From CADCTM01 sp049671305 (GTDB lineage: Bacteria > Cyanobacteriota > Cyanobacteriia > Cyanobacteriales > Coleofasciculaceae): a stretch of DNA of 64,000 bases. Position numbers and translations under genes: made by a program. This document shows positions 9,642 through 18,469 of the stretch, one piece after another. The stretch is taken from NCBI GenBank assembly GCA_049671305.1, contig JBATUR010000120.1, positions 11,051 to 75,050 of the forward strand. The letters run 5' to 3'. The notes beneath the pieces are model-generated. The model ran no database searches. It was not told the origin of the DNA and saw only the letters and a program-made list of their open reading frames with translations. Position 1 is the stretch's first letter, and every line of letters starts with the position of its first letter.

Positions 9642-9977
9642 ATGGCTGAAATACAATTTTGTAGAGGTACTGCTGAAGAAGTGCTCCCCGACGTGCGCCT
9701 AACCCGCTCTCGTGATGGCTCTCAAGGTACTGCCACTTTTTATTTTGACAAACCAAAAGCTCTCGACGGCACAAATACCGAAGACATCACCGGGATGTAT
9801 ATGATTGATGAAGAAGGTGAGATTGTCACACGCGAGGTTAAAGGCAAGTTTGTCAATGGTCAACCTTCTGCCCTAGAAGCAATTCACCTGATGCGAACAA
9901 CAGAAGAATGGGAGCGTTTTATGCGCTTTATGGAGCGCTACGCCGAAAAGCATGACCTAGGGTTTAATAAGTCATAA
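9642..9977 (+). CDS. psb28: Photosystem II assembly factor Psb28
   Basis: A 111-residue thylakoid-associated protein that binds PSII assembly intermediates containing CP47 and also affects chlorophyll protein biogenesis. The sequence has the family features GTATFYFDKP, ITGMYMIDEEGEI and the C-terminal EWERFMRFMERYAEKHDLGF. The frame is open to a TTG at 9630, but the ATG at 9642 giving MAEIQFCRG matches the family start and length. The downstream moaB-like gene begins 18 bases after the stop, so the two may share a transcript, although no functional link is known. Confidence 0.95.
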   Translation: MAEIQFCRGTAEEVLPDVRLTRSRDGSQGTATFYFDKPKALDGTNTEDITGMYMIDEEGEIVTREVKGKFVNGQPSALEAIHLMRTTEEWERFMRFMERYAEKHDLGFNKS

Positions 9978-9995
9978 GCAAGAATTGACCAACCA

Positions 9996-10508
9996 ATGAA
10001 ACAGCCTCATCCTGATGCAACGGTAATAGCTGTTAATTGTGCAGTGATTACCGTTAGTGATACGCGATCGCCTGAAACTGATACCAGTGGTCAATTGATT
10101 CGGCAATTACTCCTAGAAGCTGGTCATCTTGAGAAATTTTACACAATTCTTAAAGACGAGCCTGCAAAAATTAAATCACATTTAGAAGGCTTGGGGACTC
10201 GCTCAGAGATTGAGGCAATAATTTTTAATGGGGGTACCGGTATTGCCCCCAGAGATACCACTTATGATGCGATCCAAAGCTTATTAGAAAAGACTTTACC
10301 AGGGTTTGGGGAAGTCTTTCGTCATTTGAGTTACCAAGAAATTGGCTCGCGAGCGATCGCCTCACGAGCCGTTGCAGGGGTATATCAAGGAAAATTAGTC
10401 TTCTCACTTCCTGGTTCCACAGGCGCTGTCAAACTAGCACTTGGGCAGTTAATCTTGCCGGAACTTGTTCACCTCGTAACCCAACTCAAACCCTCAGCGA
10501 ATACTTAA
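9996..10508 (+). CDS. moaB: MoaB-family molybdenum cofactor protein
   Basis: A 170-residue protein of the MoaB/MogA fold, which adenylylates molybdopterin in molybdenum cofactor synthesis. Diagnostic motifs are VSDTRSPETDTSG near the N-terminus and the nucleotide-binding loop NGGTGIAPRDTTYDA. The C-terminal SLPGSTGAVKLAL is also typical. moaE lies about 23 kb away in the same window. The 3' end overlaps the convergent protease gene by 15 bases. Confidence 0.92.
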   Translation: MKQPHPDATVIAVNCAVITVSDTRSPETDTSGQLIRQLLLEAGHLEKFYTILKDEPAKIKSHLEGLGTRSEIEAIIFNGGTGIAPRDTTYDAIQSLLEKTLPGFGEVFRHLSYQEIGSRAIASRAVAGVYQGKLVFSLPGSTGAVKLALGQLILPELVHLVTQLKPSANT

Positions 10509-11813
10509 AGGCTTCGCCGGTTGAGGCATATTGGGACGAGCCATCACACCATTTGCTAAAGTAGCGATCGCTTGTTTGTACTGGGGATCATTATTCGTTC
10601 CCAATAAATTCGGTTCCGATGCCAATTGCTTCTCTTGATCAGTCGTCAAATCTACCTTGACATCCGGCGCAATACCAATGTGATTAAAATTCAAGCCACT
10701 AGGCGGGAAATAATGAGAAATCGTTACCGCCAAGCCTGAACCATCCGAAAGCGGATGTACCGACTGCACAACCGCCTTACCAAAGGTTTTTGAGCCAACA
10801 ATTGTCGCCCGTTTATTATCCTTCAAAGCGCCTGTCAAAATTTCACTAGCACTAGCCGAATTGCCATCCACCAACACCGCCAAAGGCAGCTTAGTCAGGG
10901 CAGTTTTGTTAGCAGAAAACTCTTGCTCACCACCTCTACGGTCTACAGTCTTGACAATTTTGCCATTATCAAGCCACATCCGAGCAATTTCCACACTAGA
11001 TTGTAGCAATCCGCCAGGATTTCCCCGTAAATCTAAAACATAGCCATTCACCTTCTGAGCATCAAGGTTTTTGATTGCCTTTTCCATTTGCTCGGCGGCG
11101 TGAGAGCTAAATTCATTTAAGCTAATATAGCCGATACGCAACTGACCTTCTTGCTTAACGCTAGAGTGAACTGCCGCAAGTTCAATATTGGCGCGAGTCA
11201 GGGATACATCAAAAGTTCCCTTGCCTTCACGAGAAATCTTAAGCGTCACAGGTGTTCCCGCTTCGCCACGAATTAAGGCTGAGGCATCATCCAAGGTCAT
11301 GCCTTTAGTTGGTTTGCCATCAATTGCTACAATACTATCGCCTGCTTTTAGGTCTGCCTTAGCAGCGGGAGAATTTTCAATCGGCTCAACAACCATAACT
11401 TCTTTGGTTTTGTCCTTGATTCCCATGCGAATGCCCACACCAGACAGTTCACCAGAAGTTTGGCTAGTTAGGGCTTTAAATTGTTCCGGGTCTAGAAAGC
11501 GCGTATAGCGGTCACCTAGAGGCTTTAGCGCTTCCCGAATTGCTGTATAGGCTTGCTCCTTGGTGGTGTAGTTTTTACTCAGCAATTGTTGCCGCGTCGC
11601 TTGCCAATCAACTTTGTTGAAAGTGTTATCAACATATTCCTGATTAACTATTTGCCAAACTTCATCAACGAGATTTTTGGGACTATCTTCAAGTGCTGCA
11701 AAAACCGAACGACCACCAACTGGGGAAAGTAGAGATAAAGTAGCTGTAGTTGCGATCGCTCCTGAGAAGAGGACGCCTTTGAGCCAAGGAAAGTTTTTCG
11801 GGTATAAGTTCAT
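10494..11813 (-). CDS. C-terminal processing peptidase (S41 family)
   Basis: A 439-residue serine protease with an N-terminal signal peptide/membrane segment (about 10-40), so it acts in the lumen or periplasm. A PDZ domain spans about 115-195 (GELSGVGIRMG). The S41 catalytic core contains NSASASEIL with Ser321 and KTFGKAVVQ with Lys346, the Ser-Lys dyad spacing seen in CtpA. Cyanobacteria have several Ctp paralogues; CtpA matures the D1 protein of PSII. Which paralogue this is cannot be settled by eye. Confidence 0.92.
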   Translation of the reverse strand: MNLYPKNFPWLKGVLFSGAIATTATLSLLSPVGGRSVFAALEDSPKNLVDEVWQIVNQEYVDNTFNKVDWQATRQQLLSKNYTTKEQAYTAIREALKPLGDRYTRFLDPEQFKALTSQTSGELSGVGIRMGIKDKTKEVMVVEPIENSPAAKADLKAGDSIVAIDGKPTKGMTLDDASALIRGEAGTPVTLKISREGKGTFDVSLTRANIELAAVHSSVKQEGQLRIGYISLNEFSSHAAEQMEKAIKNLDAQKVNGYVLDLRGNPGGLLQSSVEIARMWLDNGKIVKTVDRRGGEQEFSANKTALTKLPLAVLVDGNSASASEILTGALKDNKRATIVGSKTFGKAVVQSVHPLSDGSGLAVTISHYFPPSGLNFNHIGIAPDVKVDLTTDQEKQLASEPNLLGTNNDPQYKQAIATLANGVMARPNMPQPAKPLSIR

Positions 11814-12092
11814 GGATGGCGATTTAGGGAGAGGTTGGGGTTAAATAACTCAAGAATTATGGTCAAATAGGGCAGTTGAAGGGATAGCCTGTACTCACTT
11901 ACCTTACACACAGCTTAGGCGCGTTGGAGCCACTTTGTAGATGTCTTCAATGTGTCTAATCTTAATATACTCAAATGACCTAAAGATGTTTCAGGATTTT
12001 TGTGCCAGTTTAAGCAGTGTCCCCAATTTGAGACATGATTACTTGACAAGGGCTGAAAGTTTAAGCCCAATTTGCATTGTTTAACAAAAAAC

Positions 12093-12770
12093 ATGAAAGG
12101 TAGATTCAGTCAAGGTAACTGGCTTAATTTTAGGCGCTGGATGCGTTTTGGGTTTGCTGGCTTAGGGGTCCTCCTTTGTGGCTTCTTGTTGGTGATTTTA
12201 CTGAAGTTAGCCTCAGCCGCTTCGGGACCAACAGATGCTTTTTTTGTCTTAGGTGGCAGTATTCGCCGGGAGATTTATGTCGCCGAATTAGCTAAACAAC
12301 ACCCAGAAATCCCAATTTTGATTTCTCAAGGTTCCGAAGATCCCTGCATTTTGCTAGTTTTTCAACGACAAGCAGCGCCAATTCGCCAAGTCTGGTTAGA
12401 AAAGTGTGCTGATTCTACCTTTGATAACTTCTACTTTAATATCCCTCTCCTCAATCGGTGGGGTGTTCGTAAACTTAAATTAATAACTTCCATCACTCAT
12501 TTACCACGGGCACAGTGGATGGCACAAATTATGTTAGGGGCTCATGGCATTTGGGTTGAGCCGGATATTATTAATGAGCAAGGCACAGGTAATCAAGAAG
12601 CTGTGTACAAAACCGGGCTGGATTTGGCTCGTAGTCTGGGTTGGGCGGTTTTAAGTTACTTTGTGCAACCTAAATGTACCAAGTCTTTGGCGCTATCAGA
12701 AGTGGATTTAGAAGCGTGGCGCAATTCTGATTTTAAGTGCGAACGTCAAGAGGAGCTGAAGTTGTATTAA
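12093..12770 (+). CDS. YdcF/DUF218-family membrane-anchored protein
   Basis: A 225-residue protein with one N-terminal membrane segment (about 22-42), then a DUF218-type Rossmann-like domain (DAFFVLGGSIRREIYVAEL, later LITSITHLPRAQWMAQIML). Related proteins such as ElyC/SanA/YdcF are linked to cell-envelope metabolism, with substrates unknown. The TTG upstream at 12072 is in frame, but the ATG at 12093, followed by KGRFSQGNW, is the better start. No partner gene is adjacent. Confidence 0.8.
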   Translation: MKGRFSQGNWLNFRRWMRFGFAGLGVLLCGFLLVILLKLASAASGPTDAFFVLGGSIRREIYVAELAKQHPEIPILISQGSEDPCILLVFQRQAAPIRQVWLEKCADSTFDNFYFNIPLLNRWGVRKLKLITSITHLPRAQWMAQIMLGAHGIWVEPDIINEQGTGNQEAVYKTGLDLARSLGWAVLSYFVQPKCTKSLALSEVDLEAWRNSDFKCERQEELKLY

Positions 12771-13210
12771 AAATAGCAAAAGTTCTTGTTCTCAAATTAT
12801 CGAGCAGGCAAGACGCCTAGCCCACAAGCAAAAATTTTTGTTAGTTATGCACTAAGGCATAGGTCTTATTGTAGGGGTTATATTTTGACAAAAGTACTAG
12901 GATTACAACTAATAGCTTGCTGTCCTATCAGTTTGCTTTCCCCTGGCTTCATTGCTAGGGGATCATCAATAAATACAATAAAAGCCCCTATGTCATATAG
13001 ACTAGGAGCTTGTTGTCCTATCGTTAGCAATGCCCTCATTACTTTAGACTTGCTAAATTTGAGTCTAATACTATGGCTATAGCTGATCATCTATCTAAAG
13101 GTATTATCCTTCAGATTTACAGATAGTTAATTGAGTTAGAAAAACTGGGTGACTTTAAAAGCTACCCAGTTACTAATGACTTGAATCAAGAGCCACAAAA
13201 TTTGAGAAAA
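12771..13210. other. Intergenic region, no convincing gene
   Basis: Opposed reading frames of 70-98 codons overlap here but neither has family features. Two imperfect direct copies of about 20 bases (AGCTTGCTGTCCTATCA near 12911 and AGCTTGTTGTCCTATCG near 13007) are visible. The far end holds the aldolase terminator. Confidence 0.4.
13140..13171 (-). terminator. Rho-independent terminator of the aldolase gene
   Basis: Read on the minus strand, AACTGGGT (13164-13171) pairs exactly with ACCCAGTT (13143-13150) across a 13-base loop, and the second arm runs straight into TTTTTC. It lies 40 bases beyond the aldolase stop codon. Confidence 0.75.
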
Positions 13211-14290
13211 TTAAGCAGTAACAGCTTTCTTGGTTACAACACCTAATTCGCCTTTGGCGTACTTAGCAGCAAAATCATCTAAAGAAACTTGCTTAATTTT
13301 GCTAGCATTGCCGGCAGTACCAAACTGCTGGTAACGATCTAAACAAACTTTCTTCATGTAAGTGATAGAAGGCTTCATGAAGTGACGGGGGTCAAAATTG
13401 GCAGGATCTTTAAATGCAGCTTCACGAATTGCTGCAGTAATTGCCAAACGGTTGTCAGTGTCGATATTAATTTTACGAACACCACACTTGATGCCTTTTT
13501 GAATTTCTTCAACAGGCACACCGTAGGTTTCAGGGATATTGCCGCCGTACTTGTTAATAATCGCAATTAAATCTTCTGGAACCGAAGAGGAACCGTGCAT
13601 TACCAAGTGGGTATTGGGCAGACGACGGTGAATTTCTTCAATGCGGCTGATCGCCAAGATTTCACCAGTTGGCTTGCGGGTAAACTTGTAAGCACCGTGG
13701 CTGGTACCAATAGCAACAGCTAAAGCATCTACACCAGTCTGCTCAACAAAGTCTACAGCTTCATCAGGATCGGTCAAGAGTTGGTCGTGGGAAAGAGTAC
13801 CTTCAAAACCATGACCGTCTTCAGCTTCACCAGCACCAGTTTCCAAGGAACCCAAACAGCCGAGTTCGCCTTCTACACTAGCACCAACAGCATGGGCAAC
13901 TTCTACAACTTTACGTGTTACATCAACGTTGTATTCGTAGCTGGCAGGGGTTTTGGCATCTGCTTCTAATGAGCCATCCATCATAACGCTGGTAAAGCCA
14001 TTACGAATTGCTGAGTAGCAGGTGGCTGGGCTATTGCCGTGGTCTTGGTGCATGGCAATAGGAAGATGAGGATAGGTTTCCATTGCTGCCAAAATTAAGT
14101 GGCGCAAGAAAATTTCTCCAGCGTAGTTACGTGCACCGCGAGATGCTTGTAAAATTACTGGACTATCTGCTTCATTAGCAGCCTGCATGATTGACTGGAT
14201 CTGCTCCATGTTGTTGACGTTATAAGCTGGAATGCCATAACCGTGTTCAGCGGCATGGTCTAAAAGCAGCCTCATAGGTACAAGTGCCAT
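13211..14290 (-). CDS. fba: Class II fructose-bisphosphate aldolase
   Basis: A 359-residue zinc-dependent aldolase interconverting fructose-1,6-bisphosphate (and sedoheptulose-1,7-bisphosphate) with triose phosphates. It serves glycolysis and the Calvin cycle. Motifs include AMHQDHGNSPATC with the catalytic Asp and zinc His, and YGVPVEEIQKGIKCGVRKINIDTD, which binds phosphate. It begins MALVPMRLLLDHAAEHGYG as in cyanobacterial Calvin-cycle subtype enzymes. It stands alone, with its own terminator downstream and about 160 bases of leader before the tRNA-Lys gene. Confidence 0.97.
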   Translation of the reverse strand: MALVPMRLLLDHAAEHGYGIPAYNVNNMEQIQSIMQAANEADSPVILQASRGARNYAGEIFLRHLILAAMETYPHLPIAMHQDHGNSPATCYSAIRNGFTSVMMDGSLEADAKTPASYEYNVDVTRKVVEVAHAVGASVEGELGCLGSLETGAGEAEDGHGFEGTLSHDQLLTDPDEAVDFVEQTGVDALAVAIGTSHGAYKFTRKPTGEILAISRIEEIHRRLPNTHLVMHGSSSVPEDLIAIINKYGGNIPETYGVPVEEIQKGIKCGVRKINIDTDNRLAITAAIREAAFKDPANFDPRHFMKPSITYMKKVCLDRYQQFGTAGNASKIKQVSLDDFAAKYAKGELGVVTKKAVTA

Positions 14291-14448
14291 AAATAGTCCT
14301 CCTAAATTCTGGTTGAATGTGAGCTAGTTGTTTTAAGAAAGAGCGTAATTCTTAGGACAATCTTAAGATATTTTATCGACTTATAGGAAATTATCTCTAT
14401 TGATTGTTGTATAAGCTTTGCTTATCAGTCTTTAACTTTCCTTAAAAA

Positions 14449-14520
<72 letters not shown>

Positions 14521-14584
14521 AGGAGCTTTTTTGAGTGCGCCGTTTTCTACTTTAGCCAAACATCAAACCTTTGTCAAGACTAAA

Positions 14585-15457
14585 TCACAAAAATGTTGCA
14601 GTTAATCGCACAACTGTCTGACAACTCGCTCCAGGAGCGAGTTGAGTCAGATCTTCTCCTGTATTGAGCGCATTGCGAAGTGCGCTCCAGGGTTCTAGAC
14701 AGTAATAGTCTTTGCCTTTAACTGTCCAGAAGACCAGAGTGCTATAGAGGTTACTGTACTCAAGCTGAAGTTTTAAGCCAGCGGCTGTATCGATCACACT
14801 CGCTGAGGTATTACTTAGCTGCCGAAACGCCACATCTATTTCATTTTGACTTAGATCAAAACTTCCCTGGAAAGGATGGACTTCTTTACTGATTTGGTCT
14901 TGATACTTGGTGCTAGGGATTTTATACTCTAGCTTGGTTTTATCAGCAGTGGCAAAATAAGGATGCAGCCCTGTGGCAAAAGGCATTGGCTCGTTTGAAT
15001 GATTGGTATATTGCTGCTGAATTTCTAAGGTATTGCCTTTGATTTGATAAGTAAAAGCAAGCTGAAATTGGAAAGGATACACCGCTAGAGTTTGCTCATT
15101 ACTGTTGAGTTCGAGAGTGATGCCAGCTTGATTACTGGTGGTTTGATCCGTAACCTTCCATGCTAAATCACGGGCAAAGCCATGTTGTTTCAGGCTGTAT
15201 TTTCGCTCATTATGGATATAGGTATTATTGGGCAAGTTGCCGCAAATGGGAAACAAAATAGGGATACCACCCCGTACGCTTAAGCGTTCATCAGCAAAGC
15301 GCTCGGTATCCAGATAAAGTAGGTCTTTACCTTGGATACTCCAGCTCGTGATGATACCACCCCGTTCCGGAACGACTTCTAATCGAGACTGGGCATCTTG
15401 GTCAGTGAGAATGTAGCTTTCGTATACGTGCTGTTTTTTGGCGATCGCAAACACCAT
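14585..15457 (-). CDS. Aldose 1-epimerase-like (galactose mutarotase-fold) protein
   Basis: A 290-residue cytoplasmic protein of the galactose mutarotase superfamily. RGGIPILFPICGNLP at about 60-75 and the HGFARDLAW segment with the catalytic His, plus ATGLHPYFA near 165, match aldose/hexose-6-phosphate mutarotases. Such enzymes interconvert alpha and beta sugar anomers; D-glucose-6-phosphate 1-epimerase activity is also possible. The ATG at 15457 follows a HIP1-containing start region. It is probably transcribed alone; the next gene on the strand is far downstream past the tRNA. Confidence 0.88.
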   Translation of the reverse strand: MVFAIAKKQHVYESYILTDQDAQSRLEVVPERGGIITSWSIQGKDLLYLDTERFADERLSVRGGIPILFPICGNLPNNTYIHNERKYSLKQHGFARDLAWKVTDQTTSNQAGITLELNSNEQTLAVYPFQFQLAFTYQIKGNTLEIQQQYTNHSNEPMPFATGLHPYFATADKTKLEYKIPSTKYQDQISKEVHPFQGSFDLSQNEIDVAFRQLSNTSASVIDTAAGLKLQLEYSNLYSTLVFWTVKGKDYYCLEPWSALRNALNTGEDLTQLAPGASCQTVVRLTATFL

Positions 15458-16012
15458 GCTTTTTACTCCTCAAAAAACGGCGGTGAAACTAATTGCACCA
15501 GCAATTTAACAAATTCTCGTTAAAAATCTAGCAAAGGTTCATAAATCCTTAATTTTTGAGCTTGGTTAATCCAGGTTTTGTCTGAGATTTGACAATGACG
15601 CTAGCAAATATTAGCAACTTAAAAATTAAGGACTTTACTTGACTTTTTTCCCCTCTTATTGTTTAATGACGTAAATTGATAAAAGTAAGTCGGAAGTCCG
15701 TACCCAAAAGCGACAGTAATCAACTAAGGATTGTGTAACAATAACAATGTCTGGCACTTCAGACGCTCATATCTCCTTAGCTAGCCAGGATTTACCTGGA
15801 GAAGCGCGCTAGTTGCAATGGCGGAACTTATTTTTACTTTCCCATGTCTCGGTCTGCTGATGACAACTTACCAAAATCTAATTAGAGTATTGAACTTGCT
15901 CTCCACCATTGCCTTGCACCGATTTTTAACAGCTCACGTACTTGAATAAAGGTATTGTGGGTAGCCGTCAACCCAGGATAGCATTGTAAATTTACTGTCA
16001 AGATTGTCACTA
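15458..16012. other. Intergenic region, about 550 bases, no gene seen
   Basis: Only very short reading frames occur, for example a 21-codon frame from 15747. Leader sequence for the divergent genes on either side is expected here. I see no RNA gene, repeat or clear operator. Confidence 0.3.
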
Positions 16013-16186
16013 ATGCAAGCTACACTTTTAAACATTGAAGGGGAAATCGTGGAGGCATCTCAATATTTGACGAAGGATTTCACACAGTTAACCCTACGTC
16101 AAATTTATAAGCAAGCATTGTGCCAAAAAATAGAGCCGCTTGCACTGCAAGTAATGAAGAGTTATCAACTCAGGAGAAGCGAATAA
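16013..16186 (+). CDS. Small hypothetical protein
   Basis: A 57-residue frame beginning at ATG 16013 (MQATLLNIEGEIVEASQY); an upstream in-frame TTG at 16004 is an alternative. The sequence is soluble, with LRQIYKQALCQKIEPLALQVMK predicted helical. It ends one base before the next gene, which suggests translational coupling. I do not recognise the family. The tight spacing to a more convincing gene and the balanced composition favour a real gene. Confidence 0.55.
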   Translation: MQATLLNIEGEIVEASQYLTKDFTQLTLRQIYKQALCQKIEPLALQVMKSYQLRRSE

Positions 16187-16187
16187 T

Positions 16188-16496
16188 ATGCTACACCGCA
16201 AGATTTATCAACTATGTTGCGATGGTCGAGAGGTGTGTATTTTCTTGCGAGATCAACAGCGTTGGATTGAACGCGCTCGCATAGTTGATATAGAAGGAGA
16301 TTTAGTTACAATCCGTTACGAGACTGATGAAGAAGAGGAGCTTAGTTCCTGGGAAGAAATGGTTCGCCTGGAAAGTATCGGCTCTGTCACTCAGAAGCTG
16401 GCTTGTGTACCCAGAGGACACGTGGAACCTTTAGTTTCTGACGACTGTCCAGAAGCAGAACAAATCCATCCACGTCAAGACACAACTCAAGATTAG
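16188..16496 (+). CDS. Conserved cyanobacterial hypothetical protein
   Basis: A 102-residue acidic protein (MLHRKIYQLCCDGREVC...). An all-beta segment, RWIERARIVDIEGDLVTIRYE, is followed by an acidic EEEE stretch and SSWEEMVRLESIG. It resembles a small conserved cyanobacterial family of unknown function, possibly DUF6679, with an Sm/Tudor-like look. It starts one base after the upstream 57-residue gene, so both are likely in one operon. No catalytic residues are evident. Confidence 0.7.
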   Translation: MLHRKIYQLCCDGREVCIFLRDQQRWIERARIVDIEGDLVTIRYETDEEEELSSWEEMVRLESIGSVTQKLACVPRGHVEPLVSDDCPEAEQIHPRQDTTQD

Positions 16497-16504
16497 CTTA
16501 ATGG

Positions 16505-16525
16505 TCATTAGTCCTTTACTAATGA
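16505..16525. terminator. Candidate hairpin between convergent genes
   Basis: TCATTAGT (16505-16512) is exactly complementary to ACTAATGA (16518-16525) across a 5-base loop. It is AT-rich and weak, but lies in the 37-base gap between two convergent stop codons. Confidence 0.4.
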
Positions 16526-16533
16526 TCAAGGTG

Positions 16534-18171
16534 TTAATTTTCCAGAGGGGGTTCTGTTGGTTCAAAGACTGGACAGTAACCCTCTGGTGTAACTTTAAAG
16601 CCATGTAAAGGAGAAGTTGGATTCCAGCAGCGTTGTCCGCGTTGGTGGCAACAGTTGGCACAGCAGTCGATATTAGTAGGCATTTTGGCATGGCTGCCTG
16701 ATGCTAATAGTTCTCGCTGTGACAAACCACGCAACACCAAATCTTCGCCCTGCCAGCGCGCTTCCACAAGACCGGTATCAGCAAAATTTTGCCAACGTGG
16801 ATCAGCCGCGATCGCGTCTGGCAGTGTAATTGTGACAACAGTTCCCAGCTCAGTCAGTTCACCTTCATAATTCGTTTCCGTCGGTGCTGCCGGTTGCATA
16901 AACGTCTCACCAATTGGCAACTCAACAAACGTGCCAGCGGCGGGAGAATGCAGATGATAACGATTTTGCAACTCCTCCAAACCCGTAAGATCCGATAAAT
17001 AAGTAGGGGAACCGTGGACAAAAACCACGTGCTGAGGACGTAGATTATGAATTAACTGAGTTGTGCCCAAACAATCACCATGTTGAGCCAGTAGATAAGT
17101 TTCCACACCATTAGCGTGGGAATTATCATTTTTTAGGGGATATTTAAGGCGTTCCGGCTGTAAAACCACCTGAAGATTATATTTGGGATGCCAGTATTTA
17201 CTCAAATCAGCCGTTTCATCACAGAGGACGATACAAGGCGTCTGACCGAGCGAACCTGCTGCGGCATCCCGCAACCGTCGCACGCGGGGACGGACGCGCT
17301 CATCCCAAAATAGCGGCTGATGACGGGCAAAATTTTGTACAGAGGTGGGAAAGTGTGGCAAAAGTTCCAAGTAAGCATCACAACCGGCGGCAACCGTATC
17401 ATCAACCCAAATATCCAGGTTGCGTCCGGTGAAATGATGATGACTCCGCAACAACATTAAGATTTCCTGCCCTAAACCTAGAGTTGGCACAGGTAAGAGG
17501 ACAGAATAATGATTTGCGATCGCTTGATCGATCCTTTCCACCAACAAATTTTCCTGTTGTCGGCGGTGAGGATGTCGTGCTGTGCCATAACTGCCTTCTA
17601 AAATCACCACGTCAGGATGAGTACTACGCAGCGATTCGATCGACAAACCTTCAACTAAGCGAGAATTAGAAAGGAAAAAATCACCCGTATAAAGTAGGCG
17701 ATAAGTGCGTCCCGGCGCGGTATAAGTTAGTAAAAACGCCGCCGCCCCTGGTAAGTGTCCAGCCGGAAACAACTCTGCTACCAAACCATCACGGAACTCA
17801 ACAGGCGATCGCCAAGGCAGAGCATTACAAAATTTTGGCACATCCTGCGGCGACAATCCAGACCAGTTTAGCGGCAACAACTGAGTTGTCACCTCACTAG
17901 CATAGATTGGCAATTGCGGGAAAGCCTTATGGAGAGACAATAATCCTTGAGCGTGGTCACTGTGAGCGTGAGAACACAATACTAAATCAGCCGGTGGTTT
18001 AGCATCAGCAGTTAGGGCTTTAATATCTGTCAGTCCACAGTCAAGCAAGATACGGTGGGGACCCATTTGCACCAGCAAACAGACGCCTTCCGCGCCATGA
18101 CCAACACCATAAGGAAAACAGGCTAATCGATCATCTTCAGGATAAGTTGCCAATGGGCGTTGATTGCTCAT
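16534..18171 (-). CDS. MBL-fold metallo-hydrolase (beta-CASP/RNase-like)
   Basis: A 545-residue cytoplasmic metallo-beta-lactamase-fold protein. The zinc motif SHAHSDHAQG gives His68, His70, Asp72 and His73. A second metal region is LLYTGDFFLS. The middle segment resembles a beta-CASP insertion, and VVFVHGSPTYL around 400 resembles the RNA-specificity motif of the CPSF/RNase J-like group. A C-terminal stretch contains four Cys in NIDCCANCCHQRG and may bind metal. RNA processing is the likely role; another hydrolase function is possible. Confidence 0.82.
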   Translation of the reverse strand: MSNQRPLATYPEDDRLACFPYGVGHGAEGVCLLVQMGPHRILLDCGLTDIKALTADAKPPADLVLCSHAHSDHAQGLLSLHKAFPQLPIYASEVTTQLLPLNWSGLSPQDVPKFCNALPWRSPVEFRDGLVAELFPAGHLPGAAAFLLTYTAPGRTYRLLYTGDFFLSNSRLVEGLSIESLRSTHPDVVILEGSYGTARHPHRRQQENLLVERIDQAIANHYSVLLPVPTLGLGQEILMLLRSHHHFTGRNLDIWVDDTVAAGCDAYLELLPHFPTSVQNFARHQPLFWDERVRPRVRRLRDAAAGSLGQTPCIVLCDETADLSKYWHPKYNLQVVLQPERLKYPLKNDNSHANGVETYLLAQHGDCLGTTQLIHNLRPQHVVFVHGSPTYLSDLTGLEELQNRYHLHSPAAGTFVELPIGETFMQPAAPTETNYEGELTELGTVVTITLPDAIAADPRWQNFADTGLVEARWQGEDLVLRGLSQRELLASGSHAKMPTNIDCCANCCHQRGQRCWNPTSPLHGFKVTPEGYCPVFEPTEPPLEN

Positions 18172-18288
18172 GAACGGTCAAAAATGGGTCAGCAACAATT
18201 GCCTCTAGCTTCAAATTTAGCGAGTAACGGTCATACAACAACAGAATACCCAAAGCTAGAGGCTGATGGCTGAACTAAATAAGCGACT

Positions 18289-18411
18289 TTAGTGGGCAGA
18301 ACCGTTACCGTGATAATTATCAGAATTGTAAAATCCGTTCTTGGTACCAAAAACCAAAGCTAAAACGGTAAAAATAACTGTTAGTCCGACTAAAACCAGT
18401 TTGACATCCAT
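18289..18411 (-). CDS. 40-residue single-pass membrane peptide
   Basis: ATG at 18411 gives MDVKLVLVGLTVIFTVLALV as an N-terminal hydrophobic helix, then a short polar tail with FGTKNGFYNSDNYHGNGSAH, stop at 18289. A strong ribosome-binding site, AGGAGG, lies 8 bases upstream. The pattern of one helix plus a short Tyr/Asn/Gly tail is like small thylakoid membrane subunits and assembly factors, but I do not recognise it as a named Psb, Psa or Pet protein. It lies between the MBL hydrolase and the glycosylase gene. Confidence 0.72.
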   Translation of the reverse strand: MDVKLVLVGLTVIFTVLALVFGTKNGFYNSDNYHGNGSAH

Positions 18412-18469
18412 TTGTTTAATCTCCTCCTAATCTAAATAACCTCAAAGAGGAATTTAGTTGTATTTGATC

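Noticed and set aside
12786..13090. Overlapping 98- and 70-codon frames on opposite strands
   Set aside because: Neither has a ribosome site, family resemblance or signal; they mirror one another across a repeat-containing spacer.
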